From Dendrolimus kikuchii (Eukaryota; Arthropoda; Insecta; Lepidoptera; Lasiocampidae): a stretch of 64,000 bases of DNA. The notes beneath the pieces are model-generated. The model was not told the origin of the DNA. It ran no database searches and saw only the letters and a program-made list of their open reading frames with translations. Location: positions 4,796,001-4,860,000 of the forward strand of contig CM034412.1 in the NCBI GenBank assembly GCA_019925095.2, in the 5' to 3' direction. Shown here in pieces: positions 8,890 through 19,125 of the stretch. Position numbers and translations under genes: made by a program. Every line of letters begins with the position of its first letter. Position 1 is the first letter of the stretch.

Positions 8890-9959
8890 CGAAATAATTA
8901 TATTTCCAAGGTGTTACAGAAGTTCAATGTATTTACAAAGAAAATTTTTGCAGAATATAAATTTATTTAGTACAAAACAGTAAGAAAATATCTATTAAAT
9001 ACTAAGATGTGAAAATTTACAAAAATAAAATAAACATTATAAAAAATAAATTGATTAAAAGACTAAAAGTAAAACAAAAGAACGAATTGATAATCTTTAA
9101 AAAGACAAAAATATTAAAACCCAAATCTAGTTAGCCATAGAGGGATGCTTTATTTAAAAAAAACTCTATTTTAAAAGTACACAGACGAGTCGTCTGTCCA
9201 AACAATTTACAGTTTAATAAACTCATAGATTTTTATGTTTGTTCAATAATTTGTTCAATTCACTCAGATGATAATATGCATGGGACTTCAACAAAGGCTA
9301 TCAGATTTTTCAAAGTGTAAAAGAATCCATAGAAAAGCGGATGATCATCTCCAAAATCGTTCGCAAAAAATGAATGTTGAATCTGAAGCTTTTTTACTTA
9401 GGTATATTTTGCAATGTAGTCTCCGCTTATCACTGTCTTGTCTCCTTAATTTAATAGATAGTGCGATGAAACGGCGGCCAAGGTTTCTGTTACGATCTAA
9501 ACTGCATTTTCAACAGTCGATAGTGGAATGATTAATTACTCGATAAAACGAGGTCAACATGTGACGTCCCTCCCTATCGTCTGTACGATTGATAGCTATT
9601 TGTCAATGTGTGCGTGTATTTACTATGTGTTGTGTGGTTTTGTAGGGATGTAGCGAGTGGTTTCTTTTTAATTCGGTATCTATATTTGTTAATTTTTTGC
9701 TGTCATGCTGAAATCATTATTTTGATTATATCTCTTAGGGCCGGCTCAGTCGATGGGATGCCACACTCAAACAAAGTATCGGCGTGAAACGTTTAGCTTT
9801 GAGCTAATCGTGAGTCATGCGATGTTTGAGGATTTCAATAACCCACTTCCTCCTCCTCGTTGGGATTTCTCTATGCCGTGCCCGTATTATATTCTTATAT
9901 ATTATATTCTTATTGCCTCTTACTGTATCTTACTGAGCATGCACTGTTTGCTACAACAC
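8890..9959. other. No gene seen; one palindrome
   Basis: AT-rich. A perfect palindrome ACAGACGA-G-TCGTCTGT lies at 9181-9197. Short open frames at 9268-9531 and 9753-9965 have no recognisable motif and are not called. Confidence 0.35.
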
Positions 9960-10225
9960 CATTAATTCTTTGAAAAGTAATTCTGTATAAAACGAATAAA
10001 AAAAGGAACTTGAGATATAAATAGAATAAGAAATATAAAGAAAAAGAAATTTTTAGCTAGACGTGTTGCTGGGGAGTTTCTTGCCGCTTCTTCTCCTTAA
10101 CAGCAATAACACGTTGCGAAGCGGTGTACATAGAATAGGAAGTAAAATTAAACTTTAACTTATATGTATGGCCATCAAAATCTGTTCTCCGGTGGAACTT
10201 ATTTTGAATAAAAAAATTTGAATTC
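9960..10225 (+). repeat. Repeat Z (LINE 3' UTR-like), copy 1
   Basis: Matches 50270-50515 over its length (TAATTCTGTATAAAACG..., TGGGGAGTTTCTTG..., GTGGAACTTA). It includes a stem CCGCTTC / GAAGCGG (10084-10090 and 10118-10124), also present in D elements, and ends near TTATTTTGAATAAA, a poly-A-signal-like end. Confidence 0.65.
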
Positions 10226-10249
10226 ACCTTTATCTCATCAAATACAGGC

Positions 10250-10335
10250 TGAGTAACGCGTTGGCTTCACTCCTAGTATTGCAAACCACAGACGTTTGGC
10301 GACGGTAACCGCCTTCAATTATAGTCCGGCCGCTC
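10250..10335 (+). mobile_element. LINE 3' end fragment
   Basis: The 'AACGCGTTGGCTTCACTCCTA...GGCGACGGTAACCGCCTT' pattern is the tail found on several Lepidoptera LINEs, here cut off before the usual TTACCATCAGGTG. A related, shorter piece is at 53050-53085. Confidence 0.5.
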
Positions 10336-10547
10336 AAATAATGCATTTGGGTTTTGTGCTAAACTAATTTAGTTTAAAAACCAAAAATAAAATATGTTAT
10401 CGTGAATTGTTTGTCATTACAATGTTGGGACGCCTCGTCTGCCCGTTTGCAAGCTTCAAATTTTTTTTAAATTATATTTTGTGAAATTTAGAAATAAGTA
10501 TTTAAGCGGGGAAGGGGACTCAGTTATGTTGATGACAGCTTATATAA

Positions 10548-11012
10548 TGTTACGAGTTACGGGACTCGAATTAAAATGCCGTTGGAATTACTATAGAATT
10601 TATTAGAACTATACAAACACGTATAACACAGGTACAAATATAACTGAACACAATCAGTTCAAACGTAATGCGCGATTCAATAACACGCGCAAAGTCCGTC
10701 ACTATATAGATTATCGAATATACACACGTCTTGTCTCGCTAGTGGTTATCGCTTGACTGCCGATCTCTCTTGCTTTATACTGCACCGATACAATATGGCT
10801 GCTGAATTTCTTAGAATCAGTTCGACACACCTGTCTAATGACTGCCATAAAAGATTACAATACATAATGGACTGTTTTTCTAATTACAAATTTTTGACAC
10901 AAAATAAACAAAAGAAGACAGTCATAAATAGTTTCAATGCTATGAGCTCAAACGCCGGCAGGTAATAAATGTGCTTTATCTACAGGTAGGTATGCAGGTG
11001 GCCCAAATTGCA
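10548..11012 (-). mobile_element. Diverged solo LTR (same family as 31008-31454)
   Basis: The reverse complement of this stretch matches the better-preserved LTR at 31008-31454 through most of its length. Shared blocks include ACACGTATAACACAGGTACA, the ACTCGAATTAAAATGCCGTT block and ACACACCTGnCTAATGACTG. The TGTTACGAGT end is clear at 10548; the other end (around 11012) is decayed. The frame at 10753-10965 is a by-product, not a gene. Confidence 0.65.
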
Positions 11013-11473
11013 ACCATAATAAACAATCGTCATAGACAATTTTATCAGGAATAGCGATTTCTTGCACACTATAATGAAATATTCTGCAATATCTTATAAT
11101 TATCCTTTAATTTATGTTATCTTTTAAAAGTGTAGCCAGTATCTTTTAGGTTTCTACCTACTCATTAGGATTCTATACCTACATAAATAATAATTGTGTC
11201 AATTAGTTATCTATTTGTGTGTTCGCAGAGCACAGTAAATGACGCATTTTAGCTACTTTTAATAACTTATGGCAACACATAAAATTTTAATGGAAATTAT
11301 GCAATTTTTATTGCTCTGTGAAAATATGCTTAACATACGGCCAACATAAAAATTTAACTAGTTATAAAATATAGAAACTTATGTGTGTATATACTTAAAT
11401 AATTAGGTATATTTAATACCTATGTGAAACATATTTTAGTAGTTTAAATCGACACATTAACATAATATATTGA
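11013..11473. other. No gene seen
   Basis: AT-rich, nothing recognised. Confidence 0.4.
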
Positions 11474-11636
11474 ACTAGCTGATACCCGCCCGCTTCGCGT
11501 GCCGTAAAATCCGTTCTTAGCTGACTTCTACTTGGCGAAAGGAAGGTCCATGCCAAATTTCAAGTCTATAGGTATTATGATTATAGTTCCTGAGATATTG
11601 TGATGAGTCACTATATACGTGGATTTCAATCTTATA
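11474..11636. repeat. 'ctagctgatacccgcccgcttcg' interspersed repeat fragment
   Basis: Begins CTAGCTGATACCCGCCCGCTTCG, a terminus common in lepidopteran repeats; similar termini are at 40048, 44870 and (reversed) 33957. Read in reverse it ends GCGGG...CAGCTAG, like a Helitron 3' end, but the interior is diverged, so the class is left open. Confidence 0.45.
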
Positions 11637-11885
11637 TCTTATACTAATATATAAAGCTGAACAGTTTGTTTGTTTGTTTAAACGTGCTAATCTCAGGAAC
11701 TACTGGTCTGATGTGAAAAATTCTTTCAGTGTTGGATAGCCCATTTATCAAGGAAGGCTATAGGCTATATATCATCACGCTAAGACCAATAGGAGCGGAG
11801 CAGCAATGAAAAATGTTTTAAAATCGGGGGGGGGGGGGGGCTTTGAAAACAAATTCCACGCGGACGGCGTCGCGGGCACAGCTAG
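11637..11885 (+). mobile_element. Non-autonomous Helitron-like element
   Basis: Starts A|TCTTATACTAATATATAAAGC and ends GCACAGCTAG|T, the TC...CTRR termini inserted between A and T expected for Helitrons. A GC-rich stem (CGCGGACG / CGTCGCG with a one-base bulge) lies seven bases upstream of the terminal CTAG. The interior contains a 15-bp G run (11826-11840). A related inverted fragment is at 37650-37765. Confidence 0.65.
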
Positions 11886-11894
11886 TTATATATA

Positions 11895-12172
11895 TAGATG
11901 ATTCGTCATCAATGGATCGTTTCTTAGAAATATGTTTTTTAACTATATTTTTGATTTTTGATGTGAATTCTTTAGAAACGTTGTGATTTGAAACTCGATG
12001 AAACGAAGAAGCGACACTATGAAGAGATAAATAAACACGTAAATTTATAGGACTAAGCCTGCGTAAGAATGAGATACAAGTTTTACACTGTGCAGCACAG
12101 ATTAGAGAGTCTATAAGACCGATGATTAAACATAGGTCCAATTTGGACCGAAATAAAACTGATTATATTTTT
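11895..12172 (-). repeat. Interspersed repeat K, copy 2
   Basis: Reverse complement of the 6490-6720 segment, extended by about 50 bp. The open frame 11818-12141 partly overlaps it but runs into the G-run Helitron, so it is not a gene. Confidence 0.6.
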
Positions 12173-12175
12173 TTA

Positions 12176-12626
12176 GACTTCGAAAAATTGAAAGTGATAC
12201 TTTTAAGAAGTTTGATTTGAAATATAATAATATAATGTTGACGGATGTAGGAAAAGAAATCATATTTATATTAATAAAAGTTAGAGAAGAATTATCTGTG
12301 AGTACATTCTCTGAAGTTTTACTTCTACTGCACTCCATACGTATTTTTTTTTATTTCCCATCATGGTTTAAAATGGGGCGTCGATAAAGTGTCTCATATA
12401 AGGTTGAGAGATATCACTTGGTGTAAGGGGACGGAGTCTGAGGAAACGTGACTTATAAGGGAAGCCCCCTTATATATAACACTTATAAAGGGGAGGGTGT
12501 GACGCATCGTGACGAAGGCGGTAGAGGCAAGAATTTTCATGACTTACGGATGGCCCCAAAGTTAGACTTTTTAAAAGTTTAGCTGCAGAAATCTTTATTA
12601 TTGCCATGCTGGCAAACAGGCTAGGT
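12176..12626. other. No gene seen; degraded 'cgtgac' repeat
   Basis: Contains GGGGAGGGTGTGACGCATCGTGAC (quoted in part: GTGACGCATCGTGAC, near 12499), weakly similar to the G-run segment at 22400-22500. No coding frame is supported. Confidence 0.35.
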
Positions 12627-12690
12627 CGTGGTAGCGTAATGGCTAGCGCACACATCTAGTCGGTACGCATGCACTTGGCAAGTTATCGAC
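12627..12690 (+). mobile_element. tSINE-1 head fragment
   Basis: GTAGCGTAATGGCTAGCGCAC matches the head of the 7415 SINE, followed by a shortened GTACGCATGCAC segment. The B box region is deleted. Confidence 0.6.
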
Positions 12691-12699
12691 CTAATATTG

Positions 12700-12906
12700 C
12701 CAGTGCTTATAACTCCTATTATCACAAGCCTATATGTAGCGTTGGCTGTCACGAGTCCCACATACTCCTCGGTGTATATATAAATAAGTAAATAACGGAG
12801 AATATTCGTTACCGAAATTTACCATGCCAGGATTCGAACCCGGAACCTTTATGTTGCAGCGAGGTAGGCGAGTAAAGGCTTAGCCCGCTCAACCACAGAG
12901 GCCGTC
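12700..12906 (-). mobile_element. tRNA-derived SINE (tSINE-2), canonical A and B boxes
   Basis: The reverse complement reads GCCTCTGTGGTTGAGCGGGC, with A box TGGTTGAGCGG, then B box GGTTCGAATCC (plus 12831-12841 region), then CTGGCATGGTAAATTTCGG. Both boxes match the Pol III consensus, which is the best evidence here for a tRNA-derived SINE. Other copies: 13463, 21860, 39241, 39776 and 43868. Confidence 0.85.
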
Positions 12907-12960
12907 AAAGAACGAACGGTAATCGAGATAATTATTCCAGCATGTCTCTTTAAAAATATT

Positions 12961-13201
12961 GCCAGGTGGTAGGGCGTTTGCCCGACTGGATAGCTACCAC
13001 CCCTGGTCTAAAGCACGTCGCCATAACAACCTTGAGTTGTGTTCTGGCATTGGTGACCAAGTTCCAGTGACGCTTGAGAGAGCGGCAGCGCATTTGTACC
13101 ACCTTAGGTGTTGTAAATGTCTATAGGCAATAGTAACCGCTTGCTATAAAGTGGACCGTCTACCTGTCTGCTGCACTCCTGCAATAAAAAAAAAAAAAAA
13201 A
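12961..13201 (+). mobile_element. SINE-B, 5'-truncated
   Basis: Starts at GCCAGGTGGTAGGGCG and runs to CCTGCAAT followed by a 17-A tail. Faces another SINE-B copy (13566-13881) tail to tail. Confidence 0.88.
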
Positions 13202-13462
13202 TATCGTTATTGCCAAAATGTCCACGGAACTTTGAAAATTACAATCAAGGTAAACTAACTTTTAAAACTAATTATGAATAAAGATGGTACGCTACATAAT
13301 TAAACTGCCCTCATCAAGTTATTATTGATGGGCATAAGAAATTGATAGAATAACGAGTTTATAAAGTCGATTATGCCTTTAGGCGATGAATAGGCATAAT
13401 GGCCAATAACCTAATAACGGTGCAATTATATTGTAGTAAGTACCTCAAATAATAACCGACTT

Positions 13463-13560
13463 TCTCTGTGGTTGAGGCTAAGCCTTTGGCAGCAGCTGCA
13501 TCGCAGAGTCTTATAGTTCGATTCCTGACATGGTAAATTTCGTAAATAAACTTTTCACTG
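13463..13560 (+). mobile_element. tSINE-2 fragment
   Basis: CTCTGTGGTTGAGGCTAAGCC is followed by B box GTTCGATTCCT (13515-13525) and the body start TGGTAAATTTCG. Sits between the two inverted SINE-B copies. Confidence 0.75.
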
Positions 13561-13565
13561 TTTAC

Positions 13566-13881
13566 TTTTTTTTTTTTATTGCAGGAGATCAGCAGGCAGG
13601 CAAATGGCCCACTTAATGGAAAGCGGTTACCGTCGCCTATGGACATTTGCAACACCAAAGGTGCTACAAATGCGCTGCTGCACTCTTAAGGGAAACTGGA
13701 ACCTGGACACTAATGCCGGAACACAACTCGAAGGTTGTTATCGCGACATACTTTAGACCAGGGGTGGTAGCCATCCAGTCGGGCAAATGCCCTACCACCT
13801 GGCTGCGGGTTGTTAAGTCGCCTCTTACGACAGGCCGCCCGGCCGCAGGAATTTGTATTCTTTCTCCGTTCCCGCACGGAT
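13566..13881 (-). mobile_element. SINE-B, full length
   Basis: The T run at 13566 and TTGCAGGAGATCAGCAGGC mark the 3' end; CACGGAT at 13881 marks the 5' end. Little internal damage. Confidence 0.9.
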
Positions 13882-13914
13882 GAAAACTTACTTACTATCG
13901 TACTTTCCTTAATA

Positions 13915-14082
13915 CATCACACACCTTCGATTTGCGCTCCTCTAATAACCTCCTATTAAAAGCACCCGTACATTCTTCAACATTTTACTACGAATCCTTC
14001 GCAGTGCAGGCTGTTTGCCTTTGGAACTCTTTACCATATTTAAAAAATCTGTCAAAAACCATTACCTTAGTTTATAATCTCA
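13915..14082 (+). pseudogene. LINE ORF C-terminus (LWNSLP type), split by Helitrons
   Basis: Encodes TFDLRSSNNLLLKAPVHSS, then FYYESFAVQAVCLWNSLP. This is the C-terminal pattern of jockey/CR1-type LINE ORF2 proteins (R-S..LL..P...SFY..SF.V.AV.LWNSLP). The reading frame stops at the insertion point of two tandem Helitron-like elements; the matching LINE 3' tail resumes at 14498. Confidence 0.8.
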
Positions 14083-14291
14083 TCTTAATATATATAAATC
14101 TCGTGTCACGTTGTTTGTCCGCGATGGACTCCTAAACTACTTGACCGATTTTAATCAAATTTGCACACCGTGTGCAGTTTGATCCGACTTGAAAGATAGG
14201 ATAGCTAACATTTGGACCCGGTAGGTGGCGCTGGAATCGGGTTCTAAATTTTATTAGTTCAGGGCAGAACAACGTCTGCCGGGACAGCTAG
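14083..14291 (+). mobile_element. Helitron-like element, tandem unit 1
   Basis: A|TCTTAATATATATAAATC...GACAGCTAG|T. The hairpin GGCAGA-acaacg-TCTGCC (14263-14268, 14275-14280) lies seven bases upstream of CTAG (14288-14291), as in Helitron 3' ends. Inserted in a LINE ORF. Confidence 0.72.
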
Positions 14292-14497
14292 TAATATATA
14301 TAAATTACGTGTCACGTTGTTTGTCCGCGATGGACTCCTTAACTACTTGACCGATTTTAATCAAATTTGCACACCGTATACAGTTTGATCCGACTTGAAG
14401 GATAAGATAGCTTACATTTGGACCCGGTAGGTGGCGCTGGAATCGGGTTCTAAATTTTATTTCTTCAGGGCAGAACAACGTCTGCCGGGACAGCTAG
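14292..14497 (+). mobile_element. Helitron-like element, tandem unit 2
   Basis: Follows unit 1 directly with the same hairpin and CTAG end. It is nearly identical over 200 bp but its 5' end lacks the initial TC (begins TAATATATATAAATTACG). Head-to-tail arrays are characteristic of Helitrons. Confidence 0.72.
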
Positions 14498-14745
14498 TAA
14501 AATATAAATTTTTCTATTCTTCTCAACTACGCTGTTTATTGTCCACATTGTACTGTTGTTCCTTTTTTATATGACTTCTTTTTAATTTAATTATATCGAG
14601 ACATAAGTTGTTAAAAGTATCCTCTCAGTCAGGTTGCCTGGAAGAGATCGCTTTTGTTTTGCCATTAAATTATTGTAATTATTCATTCTGTAATTTCTTA
14701 TTTGGTGAACAATAAAGTGTTTTCTATTCTATTCTATCGTCTGGA
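14498..14745 (+). mobile_element. LINE 3' UTR and tail, continuing the 13915 remnant
   Basis: Contains GGTTGCCTGGAAGAGATCGC and ends GGTGAACAATAAAGTG-TTTTCTATTC(TATTC)n, the classical tail of this LINE group. Together with 13915-14082 it forms one LINE 3' end interrupted by the two Helitron-like units. Confidence 0.78.
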
Positions 14746-14869
14746 ATCGGTCCTATAGAATGTACATTACCCATTATACAAGAGTAACTCGCCTAGCTTG
14801 GAGATATGCAATATGTGTTTGTCCACATATTTATTATTATTATTAAATTAATTAATTAATTAATTAAAT

Positions 14870-15193
14870 CGTAATACCGAAGTAAGAAAGAGAGTTGGTC
14901 TGAAAGGAATGCTCCGGTGGTTCGGGCATGTGGAAAGAATGACTAAACAGATATACAATGCAAAAGTGGATGGATGCAGAAGTCGTGGAAGGCCACGACA
15001 CACCTTCCATGATCAAATTGATCGTGTACTAGCAGAAAGTGATGTCAGGGGCATTAAGAACAGACGAGCGTGCATGACAAGAGCTATGAATGTCAAAGAA
15101 GCATGTGAGGTGTGTAAGAATAAGCCTAAATGGCGCTCTGTTGTTCGTGCCTACCTCGCAAGGGAACTGGCGTGAAGTTATGTATGTATGTAT
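14870..15193 (+). mobile_element. RTE-A LINE copy with internal deletion
   Basis: Starts CGTAATACCGAAGTAAG. A roughly 20-bp deletion joins GGTCTGAAA to GGAATGCTCC. It then encodes MLRWFGHVERM and, after a second small deletion, the complete C-terminus to ARELA-stop. TSD AATTAAAT is at 14862-14869 and 15194-15201. Confidence 0.9.
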
Positions 15194-15224
15194 AATTAAA
15201 TTAAGTATAAGTTGTTAAGAGTTT

Positions 15225-15740
15225 TGTGCAATGCTTGATCAAGTACAGTAGTCACTCGTCCAGTATCAGATGGCCACCTCTCAAGTCGGCCACACAGGAC
15301 AGCATATGAAAGATTCGGTGACAAACCGCTGCTCCGAGTGATTCAATTACAGATCTAGTACCAATCACTGACAGACCTACTTGGCAATTCGTAGACCAGG
15401 CAACATCCACTCGTTGACCACGTCCAGCATCTAAAGAGCGGAGGATTCTTCACCCCTCTTGACGAAGTGAGTTTGCCCTGATTCCCGGGGCACTCTCAAG
15501 CACTGATGCGCTAGGATCAGCGTGGGCGTAACTACGTTCTAAGTCTCACGCTTTTCCTACCATGAGCGCGGGGCACATGGGAAGAGGGTGGTTTTAGTGG
15601 AGTATCGAGTAGTCGAGTCTCCACACAAGCCGGCGATTGACTCTGGTGGCTTCACCTCTCATCGTTTTGGTCCAATTTTGTTTTTTTTTGCTAGGGACAA
15701 ACACTAGTGCGAAATGCATTTCTCCCGCATAAAAAAAAAA
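15225..15740 (+). mobile_element. R1-clade-like LINE 3' tail
   Basis: GC-richer, non-coding. Shares 'GTCTCACGCTTTTCCTACCA', 'GGTTTTAGTGGAGTA', CACAC.AGCCGGCG and the ending TTTCTCCCGCATAAAAAA with 31767-32229. The poly-A tail is at 15730-15740. The 5' boundary is approximate. Confidence 0.65.
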
Positions 15741-15790
15741 CTGATTGACAACGTGGCGTCATTCCGTAATTTTTCTTCTTAAACATATTT

Positions 15791-16367
15791 GCCCTTACTT
15801 ATAATAATCTCGTTAAGAAAGGATTAGCCAACTATTAAGTAAGAGAATCAGAATCAGATCCTAGCCAATTAATATCTTTTTTTTTTTCACTTATAAACGT
15901 GTATTACCTATTGTTTACCTAAGAGGAGCACCGATAAACGAAATTTGACTGATTAACGTAGGTACCCAAAATATTTAACTAAAGAAGAGTTTATGGGTAA
16001 GATTTTCACTAATCTGGGCATGTGGAAAGAATGCATGATGAAAGAATGACTAAACAGATATACAATGCAAAAGTGGATGTATGCAGAAGTCGTGGAAGGC
16101 CACGACACACCTTCCATGATCAAATTGATCGTGTACTAGCAGAAGGTGATGTCAGGAGCCTTAAGAACAGACGAGCGTGCATGACAAGAGTTATGAATGT
16201 CAAAGAGGCAAGTGAGGTGTGTAAGAATAAGCCTAAATGGCACTCTGTTGTTCGTGCCTACCCCGCAAGGGAACTGGCGTGAAGTTATGTTTGTATGTAT
16301 GTATGTATTTTCACTAATCAGTTGCTGAGCAGTTTCTTAACTTTTAACAAACGATTATAAGTAAGGC
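15791..16367. mobile_element. MITE with GGCCTTACTTATAAT-type TIRs, split by RTE-A
   Basis: The left end GCCCTTACTTATAATAATC and the reverse complement of the right end, GGCCTTACTTATAATCG, form terminal inverted repeats of about 15 bp. The interior (GAATCAGAATCAGA, TTTATGGGTAAGATTTTC) matches 34248-34500. A 293-bp RTE-A copy plus a 12-bp TSD interrupts it, so the MITE itself is about 270 bp. Superfamily not assigned. Confidence 0.68.
16014..16306 (+). mobile_element. RTE-A LINE copy inside a MITE
   Basis: Encodes an open 86-residue C-terminal fragment (MERMHDERMTKQIYNAK...ARELA). TSD ATTTTCACTAAT is at 16002-16013 and 16307-16318, continuous with the MITE sequence on both sides. Confidence 0.92.
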
Positions 16368-16610
16368 CAATTATGTACATACTTATTTGTTAAGCCGTGA
16401 GTTATTCATGTCATTCATATTACTTAAAAGTACGCTTTGATTTTGTAATAATATAAAAAGTCAAAAGCTGGCATCATAAGGCCAATTTCACAGAAAAGGT
16501 GACATTAATCGTTTCTATCGTTGAGTTATTATAAAAAAGGTTACTGACGTATTTTCTCACGCAATCTTCAGTTCACCCAATTAAAATTCTAGAAATCAAA
16601 TTACATATTG

Positions 16611-16809
16611 ATTGGTTTGCAGAATGTTTTACAGTTCTGGAAACGACGGCTTTTCAACCAGTCTTGACATGGAAGAGGACCCATTAAAATGTGACTTTCA
16701 ACAACAGCTCCTAAAACCTATAATACAGGGTGGAAACGTGCGGGGCAGTAATGGGAAGTACCTTAACGATTGCAGCTACATGAAAATGGTCTTAGGAAAC
16801 TATTCATAG
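16611..16809 (+). CDS. Weak candidate exon, unrecognised
   Basis: An open frame of 65 codons with non-repetitive composition (…MEEDPLKCDFQQQLLKP…), preceded by an acceptor-like TTGGTTTGCAG (AG ending at 16622) and ending in TAG at 16807. It matches none of the window's repeat families. It could be a terminal exon, a decayed transposase piece or chance. No domain is visible. Confidence 0.2.
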
Positions 16810-16899
16810 CTTTTCGTGAATTTTTGATCCTCATTCAGTTAAAAAAAGTACAGTTAGCAAGAAAATGGCCATTTTATACAAAAAATAAATTAAATGCCA

Positions 16900-17160
16900 G
16901 GCGATCCTGTTTCTGATACTGATGAAAAACTTCTATGGGACCAACCCAGATTGGAGACCAAAAGTCAGAAATTGCAAGAAACTTGCCCATACATTTTGTA
17001 TGAATGTACACATTTTTTTTTATATCAATCGATTATGTTTCTCACACTGATCAAAAACTTCTATGGGACTAACCGTCGTTGGAGTATTAAAGGAGTCAGA
17101 AATCCCACAAATCTCCAATTTAAACGCCTCAGTTACGGCTCGCAGGTGTGAACGCGGCTT
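16900..17160. repeat. Diverged internal duplication
   Basis: 'CTGATnAAAAACTTCTATGG' and the following GGAC..ACC..nTTGGAG...GTCAGAAA occur at about 16918-16968 and 17048-17103, roughly 130 bp apart. The origin is unknown. Confidence 0.5.
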
Positions 17161-17856
17161 ATGAAGTTAAAATTAGATTATTTCACCATATGTCTTTCAA
17201 TTTCCAAAAAAATGGAGCAAAATATAATATTAAAAAATAAATACTAAAAATTAATTTGGTTAAAATATTTTTCGTAGGTGACGTTACCAACTGATTATTT
17301 AAGCAGTTAAGAAGCCATTATAAAATAAATAGCAATTAAGAAGGTCCCTTATAAAAAAAGCTGTGACGATTAATGTTAATTAATTTGTTTAGATTATTTT
17401 TCTCCCATTTAAATCTAATTTGAAAGATAGAAATGAACTGATTTCAGCTTTATTGGATGTCTCTTATTCATCCTCCTTTTGCTTTTTGGCTATGGTATTT
17501 TTATTGAAAAAAAAAAAATTATAAGATCTTAAATTCAAATATTTTTGAAGATAATTTTTTTCATAAAATTTTAATTTAATTGCGCCTTTATATGATTAAT
17601 ATATAACATTTTTTACTGTAATACTAATTTTAGATATGGCTTAAGTTATCTAAGATTATTTAAACATCATGAAAATAGTGTAATTCATTGCAAAAATCGT
17701 GTTTGAAATGTATGAAAATTATTTAAAGGAAAACAGTGTATAAATAATCTATTATCTTAAAGGCTGATTTTTCAATCACCATATAAAACTTATTCTATAG
17801 AATAAAACGCAACATGGGCAAGTTAAAAAGGACAGTTATAGAAAAAGTCAGCAAAG

Positions 17857-17943
<87 letters not shown>

Positions 17944-18363
17944 TTATCTATATTTTATATATTATTTCAAAATGAATATAATTTTTCTATGTACCTAATT
18001 ATTATATACAGTCTAGTGAGTTAAAACTAAATACTTAAAAATAAACTAAATTATAAATAAAATTACACTATAAACAAAAACTTAGAAATTAAATGCTATT
18101 ATAATTTAATATTTACAAGAAAAGGATAGTTGTATGAATAAAAGAGTTGAATTGTTTCATTGTTGAATTTAGATAGGTTATACTTTATTCGACTGATCAC
18201 TTTTACCCAATGATTGAAAAATCGGCCCTAAAATAAATAAAATTTTCGAGACTGATAACGCCGTGGTGTATAATTATATACTTTGAATAATGACGCGAAA
18301 TGGTGAAATATCCTAGTAATTAGTTTTTAACATTTTTAATTAATTTTTTTAATAATCATAAGG
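17161..18363. other. AT-rich, no gene; contains (TA)40
   Basis: Apart from the TA microsatellite at 17861-17940, no element or coding signal is recognised. Confidence 0.4.
17861..17940. repeat. (TA)40 microsatellite
   Basis: 80 bp of uninterrupted TA dinucleotides. Confidence 0.97.
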
Positions 18364-18471
18364 CTGGTTCGTACTTCGCGCAACAAATCAACATTGCAGC
18401 GTGGCAATGCAGCCAGCCTTCTGGGCACGCTTCCCCCTGGCAGCGATTTGTTACATACTTTATATAATTAA
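18364..18471 (+). pseudogene. LINE ORF C-terminal tip (QRGNAASLLGT type)
   Basis: Open to a TAA at 18469. Encodes LQRGNAASLLGTLPPGSDLL, a C-terminal signature seen in lepidopteran LINE ORF2s. A second, different copy of the same signature is at 23522-23623. The rest of the element is missing upstream. Confidence 0.65.
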
Positions 18472-18643
18472 TATATTTATAATTCAGTTTATTTTTAAGT
18501 ATTTAGTTAAGTATTTCTTCGTATTATTTCTAACTAAAATATTATATTATTTTAATCTTAAAATATCATATTAAAATAATTTTATTAAGTGTTAATACAA
18601 TAATTAAGACCGGACATTAGGTTTAATTTTCCCTTTTCATATA

Positions 18644-18662
18644 TCTCTCTCTCTCTCTCTCT
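18644..18662. repeat. (TC)n microsatellite
   Basis: Nine to ten perfect TC units. Confidence 0.95.
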
Positions 18663-18779
18663 TTAAATTAATTAATTTAAAAATATTTTTGTCATTATAC
18701 TCATTATTTCATTCTTATTTTTACAACCTACATTGTTCTGCTTCTTGTGCTTTATATTTTAATCTTTGATACTTATTCG

Positions 18780-19050
18780 TTTTTGATAATTATTTGTTTT
18801 TTAATGTTTAGCACGGGTCGCATGACATATGTGATTTTAGGAGGTGGGCACTGAAAATCAGCGCTGTGTCGGACTACGTTTCGGCACAGCGAAAGGCTGG
18901 GTGCCAACCTCATTTCCAAATTGCGGCATATAATTTCTGTATAATTTTATTTATACTTTGTTATGTTAGTACTATTTTGAGTTGTGTGTCGCTCTTAGAA
19001 ATAAATATTTGTCTTTCTTCTTTCTTTCTAATGTATATGTTTTCAATTAT
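18780..19050 (+). mobile_element. LINE 3' UTR with 71-nt hairpin
   Basis: Ends AGAAATAAATATTTGTC-TTTCTTC(TTTC)n, a poly-A-signal plus short-repeat tail typical of LINE ends. It contains the hairpin 18841-18911: outer arms GAGGTGGGCAC / GTGCCAACCTC, inner arms CGCTGTGTCG / CGGCACAGCG. A 5' boundary is not visible. Confidence 0.55.
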
Positions 19051-19125
19051 AATTATTATTGTATAAAATTGTTAAAAAATAAAATAAGTAGATGTTATAG
19101 ACGCATTATTTTTAAATGTTATAGA

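Noticed and set aside
12627..12906. tRNA gene
   Set aside because: A and B boxes are present, but no cloverleaf can be completed and the sequences repeat across the window with SINE bodies; these are SINE heads.
13647..13883. Open frames in SINE-B copies (e.g. 'MQHQRCYKCAAALL')
   Set aside because: The same peptides recur wherever SINE-B occurs and are broken differently in each; a retroposon, not a gene.
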